Position numbers and translations under genes: made by a program
Notes under the pieces: model-generated
Seen by the model: the letters and a program-made list of their open reading frames with translations, nothing else
Databases searched by the model: none
What the model was told of the DNA's origin: nothing
Part shown: in pieces, positions 1 to 12,399 of the stretch
Layout: each line of letters starts with the position of its first letter
Position numbering within the stretch: position 1 is the stretch's first letter
Origin: Macrothele yani
Taxonomy: Eukaryota; Arthropoda; Arachnida; Araneae; Macrothelidae
Assembly: GCA_039090855.1 (NCBI GenBank)
Contig: CM077011.1
Span: 136,774,749 to 136,838,748, forward strand
Length of the DNA: 64,000 nt
Direction of reading: 5' to 3'

Positions 1-1895
1 GCTGGGTCTAAGAACAAGTTGCATGTGAACAAATTATCAGGAAAAACCAAAATGTTGATGCAAAAAAGAAGAGAGTGAGGACAACTAAAGAAGATGTGAC
101 TTCCAAAATAGAATATGTAGAGCTATGCAAGACAGTACGAAAAAGTTATCACTGAAGACGTAAGGAAATTCAACTGTGAACTAGTGAGGAAAGCAATTGA
201 AAGCAACCAAAGCCTAAAGATAGCAAAGTGACATCTCAGTAAGGGAAGAAAACAGATTATGGCACTGAGAAAAGAAGATGGTTCTGTAACAAGAAATAGA
301 GGCAAAATTTTGACAAGAATGAAAGATTTCTACTCCACATTATATGAAAGGGATGATACATTTACTCCAGACATCATGAAAGGTACCAGAGTTCTTCCAG
401 TCCTCCCAGCAGAAGTTGCACATGCAATCAAGAACATGCAGCGGGGAAAGGCTTCAGGAGAAGATGGAATTACTGTGGACATCATACAAGAAGCAAGTGG
501 AGAAATCGAAACAGTACTCGCCCAAATTTTCACTCTATGCCTTAATGAAGGGAAGATACCTGAGGATTGGAACAACGCTACAATGATCCTGCTACATGAA
601 AAAGGTGACATTGAGGATCTCAGGAACTACAGACCTGTCAGCCTCCTATCAGTGGTTTATAAAATCTTCACTAAAGTTCGTTCACACCGCTTGAAGGTAA
701 CACTGGACATGGCTGAACTGACAGAACAAGCTAGATTCAGGAGTGGCTACAGCACAATAGATCATATCCACGTACTGAGAGAACTAATTGAAAGAGCAAG
801 GGAATATGAACTTCCATGGTGCATGGCTTTTATCGATTATGAAAAAGCCTTCGATTCGGTGAAACCATCAGCAGTTACAATGGCTCTGAAATCCTGCGGT
901 ATTGAAGATGCATACATTAATATTATTAATAACATCTATGAAAATGCAAATGCAAAGATTCGGCTGTTTGAAAATACAACACTCATAAAAATTGGAAAGG
1001 GAGTGAGACAAGGTGACACCATATCCCCGAAGCTCTTTAATGCCACATTGGAAAATGTCTTGCAATCACTGAACTGGGAAAACAAAGGGATAAAGATTAA
1101 TGGAGATTATCTAACCCACCTTCGTTTTGCTGATGACATAGTCATTTTTGCAACTACCGCATCAGAGCTGCAGAGTATCATCCAGGAACTTGCTGACAAT
1201 AGTAAAAAAGGGGATTAAAAATGAATTTTCAGAAGACAAAAGTGATGTTCAATGCTTTTACAAGAAATGAAGATTTATCGATTGATGGAGAAAAGCAGGA
1301 GATAATAGACACGTTTATCTTGGACTGCAGATATCAAGTGAGGGACACATTGATGAAGAAATTAATTGCCGTACAAAACTTGCCTGAAGAGCTTTTGGAA
1401 GAAACAGCATAATTTTCAAGAGCAATATGCCATTATGTCTTAAAAGAAAAGTGTTTGATCAATGCATCCTTCCAGTGCTTACGTATGGTGCAGAGACGTG
1501 GACCTTAACTAAAATGTACACACAAAGGCTGCAGACAACTCAAAATAGCGTGGAGAGATGCATGCTTGCTGTAACCAGGAGAGATAAGAAGAGGAACTCG
1601 TGGATCCGAAAAATGACAAGAGTAGAAGACATCATGATCAGAGTTAAATCCCTGAAATGGCAATGGGCTGGACATACTGCCAGATGACTGACCATTGATG
1701 GACAGCCAAAATTTTAGATTGGATTCCAAAGGACAGGAAAAGACCCAGAAGAAGACCACAAGAGAGATGGGTGGATGAAATTCGAAAGTATGCAGGAGTG
1801 ACATGGAGGAGACTGGCACAAGACAGACCGGTGTGGTGGAAACTTTGGGAGACCTTCGTCCAGCAGTGGATCGATAATGGTTGACAATGATGATG
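1..1895 (+). pseudogene. RTE-type non-LTR retrotransposon, 5' end outside window, decayed
   Basis: Endonuclease/reverse-transcriptase polyprotein of an RTE-clade retrotransposon. From 259 to 1218 the RT domain reads continuously: NYRPVSLLSVVYKIFTKV, FIDYEKAFDSV, a QGDTISPKLFNA block, and FADDIVIFA (the catalytic ADD box). A one-base change near 1205-1220 shifts frame into MNFQKTKVMFNAF. Further breaks follow before the C-terminal part (LTYGAETWTLTK, about 1427-1687). The 3' end shows the short TGATGATGA-type repeat (1884-1897) typical of RTE elements. It matches the antisense copy at 55151-58196, which is the better guide to the intact order. Several stops and frameshifts make it non-functional. 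Confidence 0.9.
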
Positions 1896-1899
1896 ATAT

Positions 1900-4800
1900 A
1901 CAAACACGGAACCCCAAAAAATTAATATTCCCTAAAAAATTAAAGTCAAGAATTTTCAAAAATTGCCGTCGCTTACCCTAAACAAACGTTTGGCAAATTT
2001 GAAGAAATTCAGTAACAATAAAATTCAACAATATTGAAAGCAACACATACTGCTAGATGACAAAAATAAATCATCAAAAGAAGCTTTTTGCCAAATAGCA
2101 ATAAATTTTGCCAGACCTGTGAAGCTGGGACTGGTTTTATTGAATTTAACATCAGTCATCTGCTTGAGGTATTTCAGAGCACTTTCTAATTTAGAAAGAA
2201 TTTAAAAACCAGCCTGGCAACCAATGCAAAATTGCCTTCTAACCATCAAAGCAGAGCAGGCAAGAAGCAAAAATACCAAAAGAGAGGGAGGGAGAAAATA
2301 AATAAATACACAAGAAGCTGCGAACCCCTTTAATTATTGAGATTCTCAATAACAAAACTAGATGTGAAATAATTGCCAAAACTAATAGATATGAAATAAA
2401 TGCCAAAATTTTTTACATGTTATAACCGAAGGGATGAGATGAACTATGAAATATTACTATACCAGCCCCTGAAAGCCAGTCTTTTCTACGCATATGAGGA
2501 AATGAAGAATAAATCCTTAATATTGATTCGAGGTTCAAAATTACTAATAAAAAACAATACTAATAAAAGCTGAGTCTATTGTTCTCAAGTGTAGAGAAGA
2601 GAAAGTAGAAGTAACCAGTTCAAGCAACAGTAAATGCATTTGTCCAAACCAGAGCTCATTCCTTACCCAGCCAGATTCAGAAACCTATTCCTGGCTGGGT
2701 GAGGAATGAGCTCTGGTTTGAGCAAAGGCGTCTACTACAAAATAAAAAGAAACTACTAAATGCATCTACTACACTCAACTTGCTTCAAAATTAGATATTC
2801 TACTAATTATTTACATATATATATATATATACTTAAGAGCAAAACTGAAGACTAAGGAAAAAATTTTAGAATTTAAAACGAAGGGTGCAAAATAACCTGA
2901 AAATCAAAACGCGCAACGCAGCAGTTTTGAAAATTCAGAATTCACATTCTATAAAGAAGATACCTAAGCAAAAAAATACATATATAATTTTGACTCACAC
3001 CTAGTACAACATAGAAAAGGTTATGTATCTACCTGTGTGAGTAAAAGGAGAAAAGATAAAAAAATAAAATAAAACAACTGAATGTAGAAGGTGTCGAGAA
3101 TACTGAGCCTTGGCTTTATCAAGGACCAGCAAAAACTCTGCATTTTCTCACTTCCACAAAGACCTAGTTGGAAATGGGTTTCTGCAAGGCCATAGATGCA
3201 AGTAACATTCCCACCTAAAATAGTTTAAAAAAATATATATATAAGTCATATCCTCCGTAGAGTAGCATGACCTAGCACTAGTTAACAATTTCGCTTGCAT
3301 CCATTAACCTTCATGGCCCGACCCATGCTCTTCATCTGTTACTATTAAACAGAGAGAAGAAGATTAAAGAGAACTCAAGCTGTGAGAGTGACATAATAAA
3401 TAGAAATGATTTTCGGCTATAACGAAATTCCGAGTTCGTTTGAGAGAGAATTTAAACCTGAAAAACAATGCAAAAGAAATCCCAATTTTACATTGCAATT
3501 AAAAAAGGAAATGTTAATTTATAACGAACAGATTTTTGAAAGAAAACTTGAGTCTAAAACCCCCTACTCTACAACTTATGACAGCACGAAAACGAGAATA
3601 AGTTAAAGATAATAATTAACTAAAGAAAACTTTGTGAAAGTTATATACCTTAAACAGTTAGTTGCAATATGTACAAAGTATTTCAGCAGTGCTTTAAGTG
3701 CATAATTAATTAGTTATTAAGAACTTAACTACTTTGAAAAAACAGCGCATAGACAGCGCATAGAAAAGGAACAAGCTTAGCCATCTTCTGTTCCTAGGTA
3801 CCCCAAAAGACGCTCAAAGTTACAAAGAAAAGTAAGAGTTAAAACCCGCATAAATGTTAACAGACAAACCAATGCTTAAAAGCTGAAAAGCTAAAAAACG
3901 ACAGAGAAAAGGTACATGAAGTACAAACATTGAACTTATAAAACCTAGAACCCAAAAACAAGGAAGAGAGCTTACCTCTTGTGTTACAAAAACTTTTCTC
4001 CTCACAAGAGGAGAACATGGCTGACCTCTTCCGCCACTCCCTAGACGCTGGGGGGCAGTGAGGGTGGGGCTGATGGCCTCCTCATACAGCAAGAAACCAA
4101 CGCGCAGAGATTTTAACCAGAGAAAAAAATATATAAACTTAAGACTGTGGATCTGTATGATCAGAATGAGCAGAATTAACTCTCCAGAATACATGAGAAA
4201 TATTATAAAATACACGAGCAGTTTATTTAATAATCTTTGCATGTATTAAATCACCTTAGTGAGCTTCTATGGATTAATCAGAATCTTATTAATTTTAATG
4301 TTGGTTTTACTATTTTTAGTATAGCTATCCTAGTGATGAATAACTAGTTTTCTTTTTTATTTGTTTTTATTTTCTTTTATAAACAGATTTTTAAGCTTTT
4401 TTTGTGATTTTGTTTATATTATTTAATTTTTTGTTTTAATAGGACCGTCATATCCATAGCACTAAGGTTCCTTTAGGTAGTTAATAGGCATCCTCTAGCC
4501 AACTTCCTTACGGCTTTGATTGGTCAGAATCATATTATTAACTGTGTAGAAAATTAAAGCAGATCTGCCAACCTTACTCTATTATTCAGAATAATTTTTC
4601 TTAAAGTTCTTTTGATGAAAGAAGAAGGAATTTCGTTCTCTAGAAAACTTTCTAATAGTATATTAATGTGGTAATTGAAGTCCAAATTGTTGCTGCAAAT
4701 TCTTGAAACTCTTAGGACCTGAGAAATTAGTACATTCTCAATTACTTTGGTTGAAATGTTATTATTCCAGTGTAGATATTTAATTACTTTGAAAGGAAAA

Positions 4801-5165
4801 TTAACTCTTTTATCAAAGAGGCTAAATATGATTTTCTATCTTAGTGGAATTTCTACAAACCTGGCTGAAACTTTAATGCACTTAATAAATTGCCAAAAGG
4901 AATGAACCCACCAAATGTCGTGTGAATCTGATAAAAACTGTGAAAACTAGTCAATAAAATTTTTAATCACGTACGACGGTGGTTTTCCCGCTCTAACGTC
5001 ATAATAAAAAAATGTATGCGCAATTCAAAAGTTTTCATTTGATGGTAGTGAAATTTGCAGGGTAACCTTATATGACGCAGTTACGACATCTGTGAAAAAT
5101 TCAGGTCCTTTAATTGAAAATTCAGAAAATAAATTTTTCGGCACATTTTTCTTTAGGTAGGAAAG
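1900..5165. other. No gene recognised; A+T-rich intergenic sequence
   Basis: I see no coding region here. Contents noted are a 30-bp-arm hairpin (2645-2720), a short TA run near 2815-2830, and a G+C-richer patch at about 4000-4100. On the minus strand that patch ends in AAGAG|GTAAGC, which looks like a splice donor, but no recognisable protein accompanies it. Confidence 0.4.
2645..2720. repeat. Short perfect-looking hairpin
   Basis: The arms at 2645-2674 and 2691-2720 are inverted copies of about 30 bp (left arm begins CAAACCAGAGCTCATTCC) around a 16-nt loop, with at most one mismatch. It is not linked to an open frame and lacks the CTGANGA/GAAA motif seen in the Penelope-type hairpins. Confidence 0.75.
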
Positions 5166-6543
5166 GAGAATACCTGCCAGCTCATCCGGTTTTGGCAGAA
5201 GTCTTCTGATTTTTTATACATTCTTCCAATTTTTTATACATTCTTCCGATCTTCCGACCAAACTTGCGTTCTTCTGCCGTTCGAAAAATTTCTGTGTTTT
5301 TTGCAAAAAATAACCTGTTTTATTAATTTTTGTAAGTAAAAAAAAGCAAAAAAAAAAGTTGAAAAGCGCAGCAGTAACTTACTAGTCTTAATCTCAGGGC
5401 TGCCAGACCTGCAGCCATTACTCCAGCCCGTGCCAAAACGTTGTTTTTGCACCATTCTGCTAAAAAATTTTCGATTTTGACGACGAAATCTGCGCTAATT
5501 TTGCACCAAAAGTTAAAATTTACCGGTCATCGATATTTTAGCGTAATCTTACGCCATTCGAAATTGATTCAGCAGTTGATTCGTACGTGGGTTCGCGGAG
5601 GCCCCCCCACCTTTTTTTTTTTTTTTTTTGTGTTTTGTCATTTTTGAGATCGATGCAAAAGTGAAGGGATTTTCGGGGTATTAATTGGGGGTGGGGTGTG
5701 TGTCGTATTCCGTCTGGGGACGTTGTTTTGTCTTTTTAAACGTTCGGAAACGGAAGCTAAACGGAGTGCAGATTTTTCCCGTAATCATATTTTTTTCTTG
5801 CGCGATGTTGCTTCTGTTCAGTGTTGTTGTTAAATATAATTTCATTGCATAATTTCACCTTGAAATTGTAGGCAACGATTTCCGAAAACGGAAGTTGGGC
5901 CACCCGAAAATTTCCCCGTAATCTTCGGCCACGAGATTCTTACGCTGATTCGAGGAATTCTGTCTTTTTTGTTATCATTGGGACCATTTACGAGATCGAT
6001 GCACAACTGAACTAAAATTTTGAGAGCATTGGTGGTGGGGAGGGGGAGAGGGTATCGTTTTCTCCGTCAGAGAACGGAATTTCCTTCTTCGAAAACGGAA
6101 AGTAGACAGGTAAGATTTATCTTGTAATCATAATTTTTTTCTCTTGATGTTTCCTCTACCGAGTATTGTTAGATATCATTTTATTCCATAAATATTTGTA
6201 TTTCAGCTTGAAAATGTTGGATAAATTTCCGAAAACGGAAGTCAGACGGAGAAGATATCTTCAGTAATTGTATCTCCCCCCCATGTTATCCCCACTCCTA
6301 TGTAGTTGTTAAATGTCATCACCCTCACAAATGTGTTTAGCTTGACAAATGTGGAGGAAATTTCAAAAAACGGAAGTGACGAAGTTTGGAAATTTGTAAG
6401 AATTGATGCATGGTGTGAAAAAAAAGTATTCATTCTCTGAAAATTGCACCATTTATCTAAAATAGTAAAAGCTCTGACAGAATTCATGGTTCTCAGCTAC
6501 AGTTGATGTTTTTTAGTAAGCACAGGATACCTTTCAAAAATGC

Positions 6544-6672
6544 ATTGCTTTTGGAGCAGACAATGCTCCAGTAATGATAGGAAAGAAAAATGGTGTGACT
6601 CGTCATTTGAAAGAACACCAAAGTGAAATAATAATTATAGGGTGTATTTGCCATTTAATTAATAATGCAAAA
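6544..6672 (+). pseudogene. hAT transposase fragment
   Basis: A 43-codon open stretch reads IAFGADNAPVMIGKKNGVTR and then HLKEHQSEIIIIGCICHLI. The DNAPVM.GKK.GV..HLK and GC.CHL patterns are characteristic of the central catalytic region of one large arthropod/vertebrate hAT transposase group. No start, and no flanking coding sequence in frame. It is a relic inside the 5171-7334 element. Confidence 0.7.
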
Positions 6673-6900
6673 TAATTTTTTCTTTGGTTAAAAAAATTGC
6701 ACAATGTTTCGATCATTAATGTCAGGTGTCACTTGAGTGTCTTCTGTTAATTAAATGCAAAGAAAATTTACTTTGTTTTCAAAAAGGGTACTCCAAAGAA
6801 TTGTTAAAAAAAGCGAAAAAAGGCCACTGTAAAAAGTTTAGCTAACTGTTAAATTACTATAAATAAAAGTTCCCTTCAATAAAAACACACAAAAAAATAA

Positions 6901-7145
6901 AGGTAAGTGTACAAATTTTGAAGATGACAATCCGATTTTTGGCGTAAATGCTCGGAAACTTGAAACTTGGTCGTTCTGGGTGGTGTAGTGGTTAGCATAC
7001 CCGGGCGCGTTTTCTGGGAGACGCGAGTTCGAGTCCCACTCCATGACAATGAAAAATTTTCAAGTTTTCGGATATTATCTGACTTACCATCCTTGTCACA
7101 TTTACGCCAAAAATCGGACTGTCATCTTCAAAATTTGTATTATAT
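6901..7145 (+). repeat. tRNA-like SINE core flanked by inverted arms
   Basis: Between 6975 and 7046 the sequence has a tRNA-type A box (TGGTGTAGTGGTTAGCA) and B box (GAGTTCGAGTCCC), the internal promoter of RNA polymerase III. Arms at about 6901-6952 (TACAAATTTTGAAGATGACA) and 7101-7143 are inverted copies of each other. The same tRNA-like head occurs antisense at 17390-17455 and in sense at 34716-34795. Cloverleaf pairing is imperfect, so this is a SINE-like repeat and not a tRNA gene. Confidence 0.6.
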
Positions 7146-7729
7146 GGCGTAATCCCGTATTTCTTTCATGATTTCTTTCAAGTGTCCTTTATTCCTTTTT
7201 TGTTTAAGCAGTATGAGTTCTAATTCACTTTATCGTGTGACAAATTGACGTAAAAAAAATTCTGAATTTTTATACAATCTTCTAAATTTTTCAAAGAAAT
7301 CTTCTGCATGTTCATTAAATTTAGTTGGCAGGCATGAGAATAGCAGGTGGGAGGGGCTGGATGAGATAAGATGGAGAAGATCCTCCAAACCTTGATTTTA
7401 GTTTACAGTATTTTTATGGTTACATAAATGTTAGGTTATAAAGCTATACATGTGGTGAGGGGTAACCGTGGAAGTGTGATGCAGATGGACTGATACCTGG
7501 TGTGTTCCCCAGACTTTTTAATCAGGCTGTTCTATTTTAAACAGTGTTACAGTCTTACATTAACTCAAGAGTATAGTGACCTATACGTAATGCTGAGTGC
7601 AGAGACATTTGGCTGTCTTCCTTGTAAATTGGTAACGAGAACATTGTTCTCTTTTATTAGTCAGAATAAATTATTGTTTTGTAGTTATGCCAGGTGGTAA
7701 GTGTATATTTAATCCAGCTTGGCTAGATA

Positions 7730-10276
7730 ATGTCAAGTATAAGGATTTTTTTGCTGAAACAGAAAGATACTTCTAAGTTTAAAGCAAAGTGCAAAGTATG
7801 TGATCGTTGCTTCGATATTTCAAATATGGGTGAGTCTGTCATTACTAGTCATGTGGCTAGTAAAAAGCATATTTCTTTATTGGCAGCTAAACAAAAGCAA
7901 ACAGTAGATATCCAAGACTTTTACCAGAAGTCACATAGTGCTGTTCCTATTAAAAACTCTGCAGTATCTGACATAAGTCTTGAAAATTCATTTTCCCAAA
8001 ACAATGGGCAGAAAGCAGAAATTCTATGGACGTTGAAAGTCATTACTTCACATTATTCATATAAGTCATGTGAAAACATCCAATCTGTACTGACCTTAAT
8101 GTTCCCTGACAGTAGCATTGCAAAAAAGTTCACTTGTGGTGAAAAAAAATGTGCATATTATTCTGTTTTTGGTATTGCACCATTTTTTATGTCACTTTTA
8201 AAGGGAAGAGTCAAATCTCAAGATGGATATGTGTTACTGTTTGACGAGACCCTTAACAAGGAAACTAGCAAAAAACAGTTGGATTCTCGTGTTAGGTTTT
8301 GGGATGGCGGGCAAGTTTGTACAAGATTCTTAGGCTCTGACTTTTTAGGACATGCTACTGCTGATGTATTGTGTAGTAAAATTCAAGAAAAGTGTTCCGG
8401 CTTAGGTTCTGGTAACTTGCATCAGCTGTCCATGGACGGACCCCATGTCAATTGGAAAGTTTATGATATGATGCTGAATGCATTAAAACTAGAGGATTAA
8501 AACTAGTTTTTTTGTTGAATGTTGGCAGTTGTAGATTGCATATTGTTCATAATGCTTTCAACAGTGGCAGCAAAATAATGCCAGAACTTGGTAAGACTAT
8601 TCAAGCATTGTATTATATATTCAAGGACTCTCCAGTTAGACGTGAAGACTTTTCAAAAGTGACAAACTGCAATGTCTTTCCGCTAAAGTTTTGCAAACAC
8701 CGTTGGCTTGAAAATGTGAGTGTTGTTGAAAGAGCTATTGAAATTTTGCCAAGTATTTCATTATATGTCAGCAAGGTTCAGCAAAAGATATTACCTGACC
8801 CTCAAAACAAGTCATTTGATGTGGTGAAGAAACTTGTTAAAGACCCACTTTTTCTTGTCAAATGTAATTTTTTGTTAGTGTGGCTAAAAGTGTTGAATAT
8901 TTTTTGACTGTTTATCAGACTGACCAACCAATGCTTCCCTTTTTGGCTCATGACTTATATAGTTTTACTAGGAAATTTTTTCATTAATAGCAAATTTTCG
9001 GAGAAAACTCTTCTCCTTCTTCAGGCTGTCTTGTTGTTGTCACTTTTTCCTGTCACTATCACGGTTACGGTTAATCTTGAACAAGACAGCCTGAAGAAGG
9101 AGAAGAGTTTTCTCCGAAAATTTGCTATTAATAAAAAAATTTCCTAGTAAAATTCCCATAATATTTGCTTTAGATTAGTAATTGAATTAAGAAACTAGGA
9201 AGCCATTTCTCAACATGAGCTTTATTCAAAGAATTATATAGTTTGTTAAAAGAAGTGATGCAGAGATTCATAAAGGATAACATAATGAACAGTGTAAATA
9301 GTCCTCTTAAACTGCTGAAAATTGAAATAAATGAAACACATTACAAAGATACGAGTAAAATCATGATTGGTTTTGTTGCAAGCAAATTTATAACGGAACT
9401 AAAGAAAAGCCAAAATGTCAGTGACAAACAGATTATGGAATTTAAGTTACAATGTAGGCATTTTTTGATCCAAGTTACTTAGAAGTTACTCGAAAAATCC
9501 CCTTTATAGTATCCGTTGGTTAGGTCAATGACATGTTTAGACCCAAGAAAGTTTTTGGGAAATTCAGAAGATATGGTTCAGAAGTTCAGCAGGATATTAC
9601 TCATTCTTGTCGATGCAAAAAAAGTTTTGGAAGCAAATTGTGATAATATCATAAAGGAGTATAGTGATTTAGAACAGGAACTTGTCAATGAAAGGAAGGC
9701 TGAGCTCACAAATTTTGATCCAAGAACACAGACTAGATACTGTTGCTAATAAGTATAGACACTTTTGTTAAGTCATGAAGATACTTCTGCTTCTATCCCA
9801 TGGGCAGGCCACTGTTGAAAGAGCATTTTCTACAGATAAACAAATCATGGTGGAGAACTTAAGAAAAGAATCTATTGTAGCAAGAATTATTATTGTTGAC
9901 CATGTAAATACAGTTGGGAAAATAAAAGATGTTGAATTGTCAAAAGAGCTATTACTGAGTGTTGCGTGTGCTCATCAAAAGTATAGCTTACCTGGATGAA
10001 CAGAAGAAAACCCAGCAAAAGAAATGTATGAAAAAAAGAATGTTGCTAATGGAAGACATATCATGTCTTAAATCGAAGAAGGAAAGACTTGAAACAGACA
10101 TTTCTGAATTTAAAAAATCCTCTGAAATGTATGCTGATCAGGTAGAATCAAAAAGCTCACTAACATTGCTTGCAAAATCAAATGCCCTGCGACACAGTGT
10201 CAAAGAAAAAGAAAAAGCCCTGTTGCTTGTTGCTGATGAACTTCATGAAAAACTCATGCAACATAAGAATTGTTAA
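7730..10276 (+). pseudogene. hAT-family transposase, decayed
   Basis: Remains of a hAT transposase in pieces. The N-terminal zinc-finger-like region has KCKVCDRCFDISNMGES and SHVASKKH (7730-7930). The catalytic region follows (DGYVLLFDETLNKETSKKQ, then CRLHIVHNAF and CKHRWLENVSVVERA, to about 8905). The C-terminal hATC dimerisation domain has LLSHGQATVERAFSTDKQI (9775-9999). Last comes a Lys/Glu-rich coiled-coil tail (9990-10276) typical of this group. Frames break near 8500, after 8905, near 9480, 9750 and 9990. A Penelope-type hairpin (8963-9152) sits inside the reading region between YQTDQPMLPFLAHDLYSF and MQRFIKDN, so it was probably inserted after the hAT. Confidence 0.85.
8963..9152. 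repeat. Penelope-type hairpin inside the hAT pseudogene
   Basis: Two arms of about 70 bp (8963-9032 and 9081-9152) are near-perfect inverted copies around a 48-nt loop. Each arm carries the motif CTGAAGA-AG-GAGAA..TTCTC-C-GAAA followed by ATTTG, at 8996-9025 on the minus strand and 9090-9119 on the plus strand. The same motif and the ATTTG that follows are found at the 3' ends of the Penelope elements at 49467-49496 and 51270-51299. I therefore read this as a minimal head-to-head pair of Penelope termini (inference). Confidence 0.65.
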
Positions 10277-10279
10277 AGG

Positions 10280-11650
10280 GGTAGGGAACATCCTATCTCT
10301 TGAAGTTATATGTCTTCCTGAATGTACCTTTTTCTTAATGAACTTTTTAGATAACAAAACTCTGTGTCTTCCCATTCTGCTTTATTTCCCCTTTCGTTTA
10401 TATTGTGGTCATTGGTGGCTGTGAAGTGGGGAGAGGAAATGTAAGTCAACAGCAATTCCCAATCGAACTTTATTCCCATATGGCTTTATATTGCGTCCAT
10501 AAAACGGGGGAAACTTAACCTGCTAGAAAAGAGAAGTATACCTTTTAAAAGGAATTCCCCTGGTTTCTTTCATAGCAGTTAGCGGCATGCAAATCTGTGG
10601 AAGAATTGATCAAGCTCATGCACACTGCATATTAATCAGATTTCAGCCATTTTCAACACATTCCTTCGATATACACCATTTTTCCCCGTCGAGTTTTTAA
10701 GTAAAAGATCCCCTCCTTGGGGTCCCTAAGAACAAACTAAAATTTCGACAGAATTGAAGGCTTTTTGTATGTGTATTATCATGCATTAAGTTTTGATGAA
10801 CATACTGAAACCAGATGAAAATTTCCGGAATAAAATGGACAAATTTCCAGGAAAAGCGCGTAATCAAAAACATGTTTGGTACTCCGAGCATTGCTTTTTC
10901 TCAGCTTTCAAAATAGTTAAACATATACAGGGTGTGTTCAAAAAGTTGGTCAAACATTTTCATGTATTAAATTACCTAAAAATTTTAACCAGTAGCCATT
11001 TTTCAAAAATATCAAAAAGAAACAATAAATCCAGGTAGAGAAGGTAAAGTATATGTTGCAAAAATATGCATTTAAATGTTTCCCTCATACTAAGTAGGCA
11101 TACAGAAACATCAGTATTTCACTCTCTGCCATCCAATGAAGGCATGTTACATATTGTAAATAGAAAGTTCGGAGTATTTTTATACAAGTAAAAACAGAAT
11201 CTGTTCTTTTTCTTTTTTTCTTTTTTTTGTTCCTGGTTCTCCAAAGGGTTTGGCATTCCAGCTTTTCAGGTTCTTGTTTCTATCTAGTTTCTTGAATTCT
11301 AGAGCATGGAATATCCTGACTTTTTGGTTTTTATCCAAGTGGATAAAAAAAAAATTAAATCCTGTGAAGCTTGGTGATGCACATTGTCATTATTGAGGTT
11401 TACATGATTCATGCTCTGTGAATGATTTGGGGTCTTTTACTTTAGCTCAGTGCCTGCTTTCTGATATGTAGGCACTGTAAAAAAAATATTGTGTTACAGG
11501 GAAGAAAATTGTCAGTATCATGCAGGTATTCTATTTTGTTTGTTTCAGAAATGCAAGGAAGCATGTTTACGGTTTTAATGAAACAGAATTTCCCGTCTTT
11601 ACTGATGTGTGTATATCTTTTCTGGTTTCAGTCGATGTATTGTAAATGTG
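10280..11650. other. No gene recognised
   Basis: Non-coding as far as I can see. A sequence at 10929-10960 (CAGGGTGTGTTCAAAAAG) resembles one terminal repeat of a mariner-type element, but I found no matching second end. Confidence 0.4.
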
Positions 11651-11652
11651 TA

Positions 11653-11856
11653 GTGCTGCCCCGGTGGCCAAATGGTCTGACCATTCGCCCGAAGTGGGTG
11701 TAGTTTTGAGTCCCTTATGAGGTATGGGTGGTGTATTTGTCTGATCGCATTGGCTCTGTCCCTTCTCTGCAACAAGTGGCCTTAAATTAAATTAGAGATG
11801 TGTGGCTGCTTATAGCACTGAGTTGCACATGATGGTCAATAAACCTTGAAATACAA
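11653..11856 (+). repeat. tRNA-derived SINE, copy 1
   Basis: The head carries an A box (TGGCCAAATGGTCTGACC) and a decayed B box (GTTTTGAGTCCC). The body reads ATTGGCTCTGTCCCTTCTCTG ... GTGGCCTTAAATTA ... TGCTTATAGCACTGAGTTG ... GGTCAATAAACCTTGAAA and ends in an A-rich tail. The same head, body order and end occur at 60606-60820, so this is a family and not chance similarity. SINEs are short non-coding elements moved by LINE machinery; the partner LINE is not evident. Confidence 0.75.
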
Positions 11857-12399
11857 GAAAAAAAAAAGACAAGTAGTAAACCACCGTAATTTGCAATATA
11901 AGCAACAACGCACTGTGATTCTAGCAAAAGTTTGGGCTCCTGGAATTTTTTTACGGACTCCTGAAAAACTCCTGGAATTTATTTTCTTTAAAAGTGTATG
12001 GACCCTGTAAAAGCATTAGTAAATTACAATAAAATTACTTTTAAATTACCCCTGAGAATAAAATATGTCCTGTAAGTCTACTAAGGTTTTGATTGGAATA
12101 CATATAGTCAGCCTTTTCATTCTCTATTAATATTAAGAGAGGATTTCTGAAATGATGTGTAATATAAAATATTTACCCTCAACAACTGAGCATCCGATTT
12201 CATTCACAATTTATTTTCGAAATGTCTCAGTGCATTGGCATATCTAACAGCAATAATAAAGGATAATAAAGGCAGAGAATCTCATTTGTAAAGTCTATAG
12301 TTGGGTATCCGCATCGCGCCACAAAATGGGACTGAAATCTGATAACCAAAAATCAACTATTATTTCATGCCAAGGTGAAATGAATATAAAAATTTTCTT

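Larger units (their letters stand above)
5171..7334 (+). mobile_element. Degenerate hAT-like DNA transposon with terminal inverted repeats
   Basis: The left end (TACCTGCCAGCTCATCC) and the right end, read on the other strand (TGCCTGCCAACTAAAT), are imperfect inverted repeats. Both continue with related TTCTTC / TTTTTATACA runs, so 5171-7334 looks like one 2.2-kb element. Inside is a hAT-type transposase scrap (6544-6672). Several loosely repeated segments each carry CGAAAACGGAAGT (about 5745-5760, 5882, 6090, 6232 and 6368). A tRNA-like SINE between inverted arms lies near the right end. It is heavily decayed. Confidence 0.5.

Noticed and set aside
3820..4242. A 140-codon antisense frame with a splice-donor-like end in the G+C-rich patch at 4000-4100
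   Set aside because: No recognisable domain, and the hydrophobic runs come from A+T-rich sequence; a hidden first exon cannot be excluded but is not supported.
6975..7046. Possible functional tRNA genes here and at 17390-17455, 39279-39353, 39590-39663 and 39912-39987
   Set aside because: A and B boxes are good, but acceptor stems do not pair and the sequences sit in repeated or palindromic units, so they are tRNA-derived repeats.
10929..10960. A mariner-like terminal repeat (CAGGGTGTGTTCAAAAAG)
   Set aside because: No matching inverted partner or transposase within a few kilobases.
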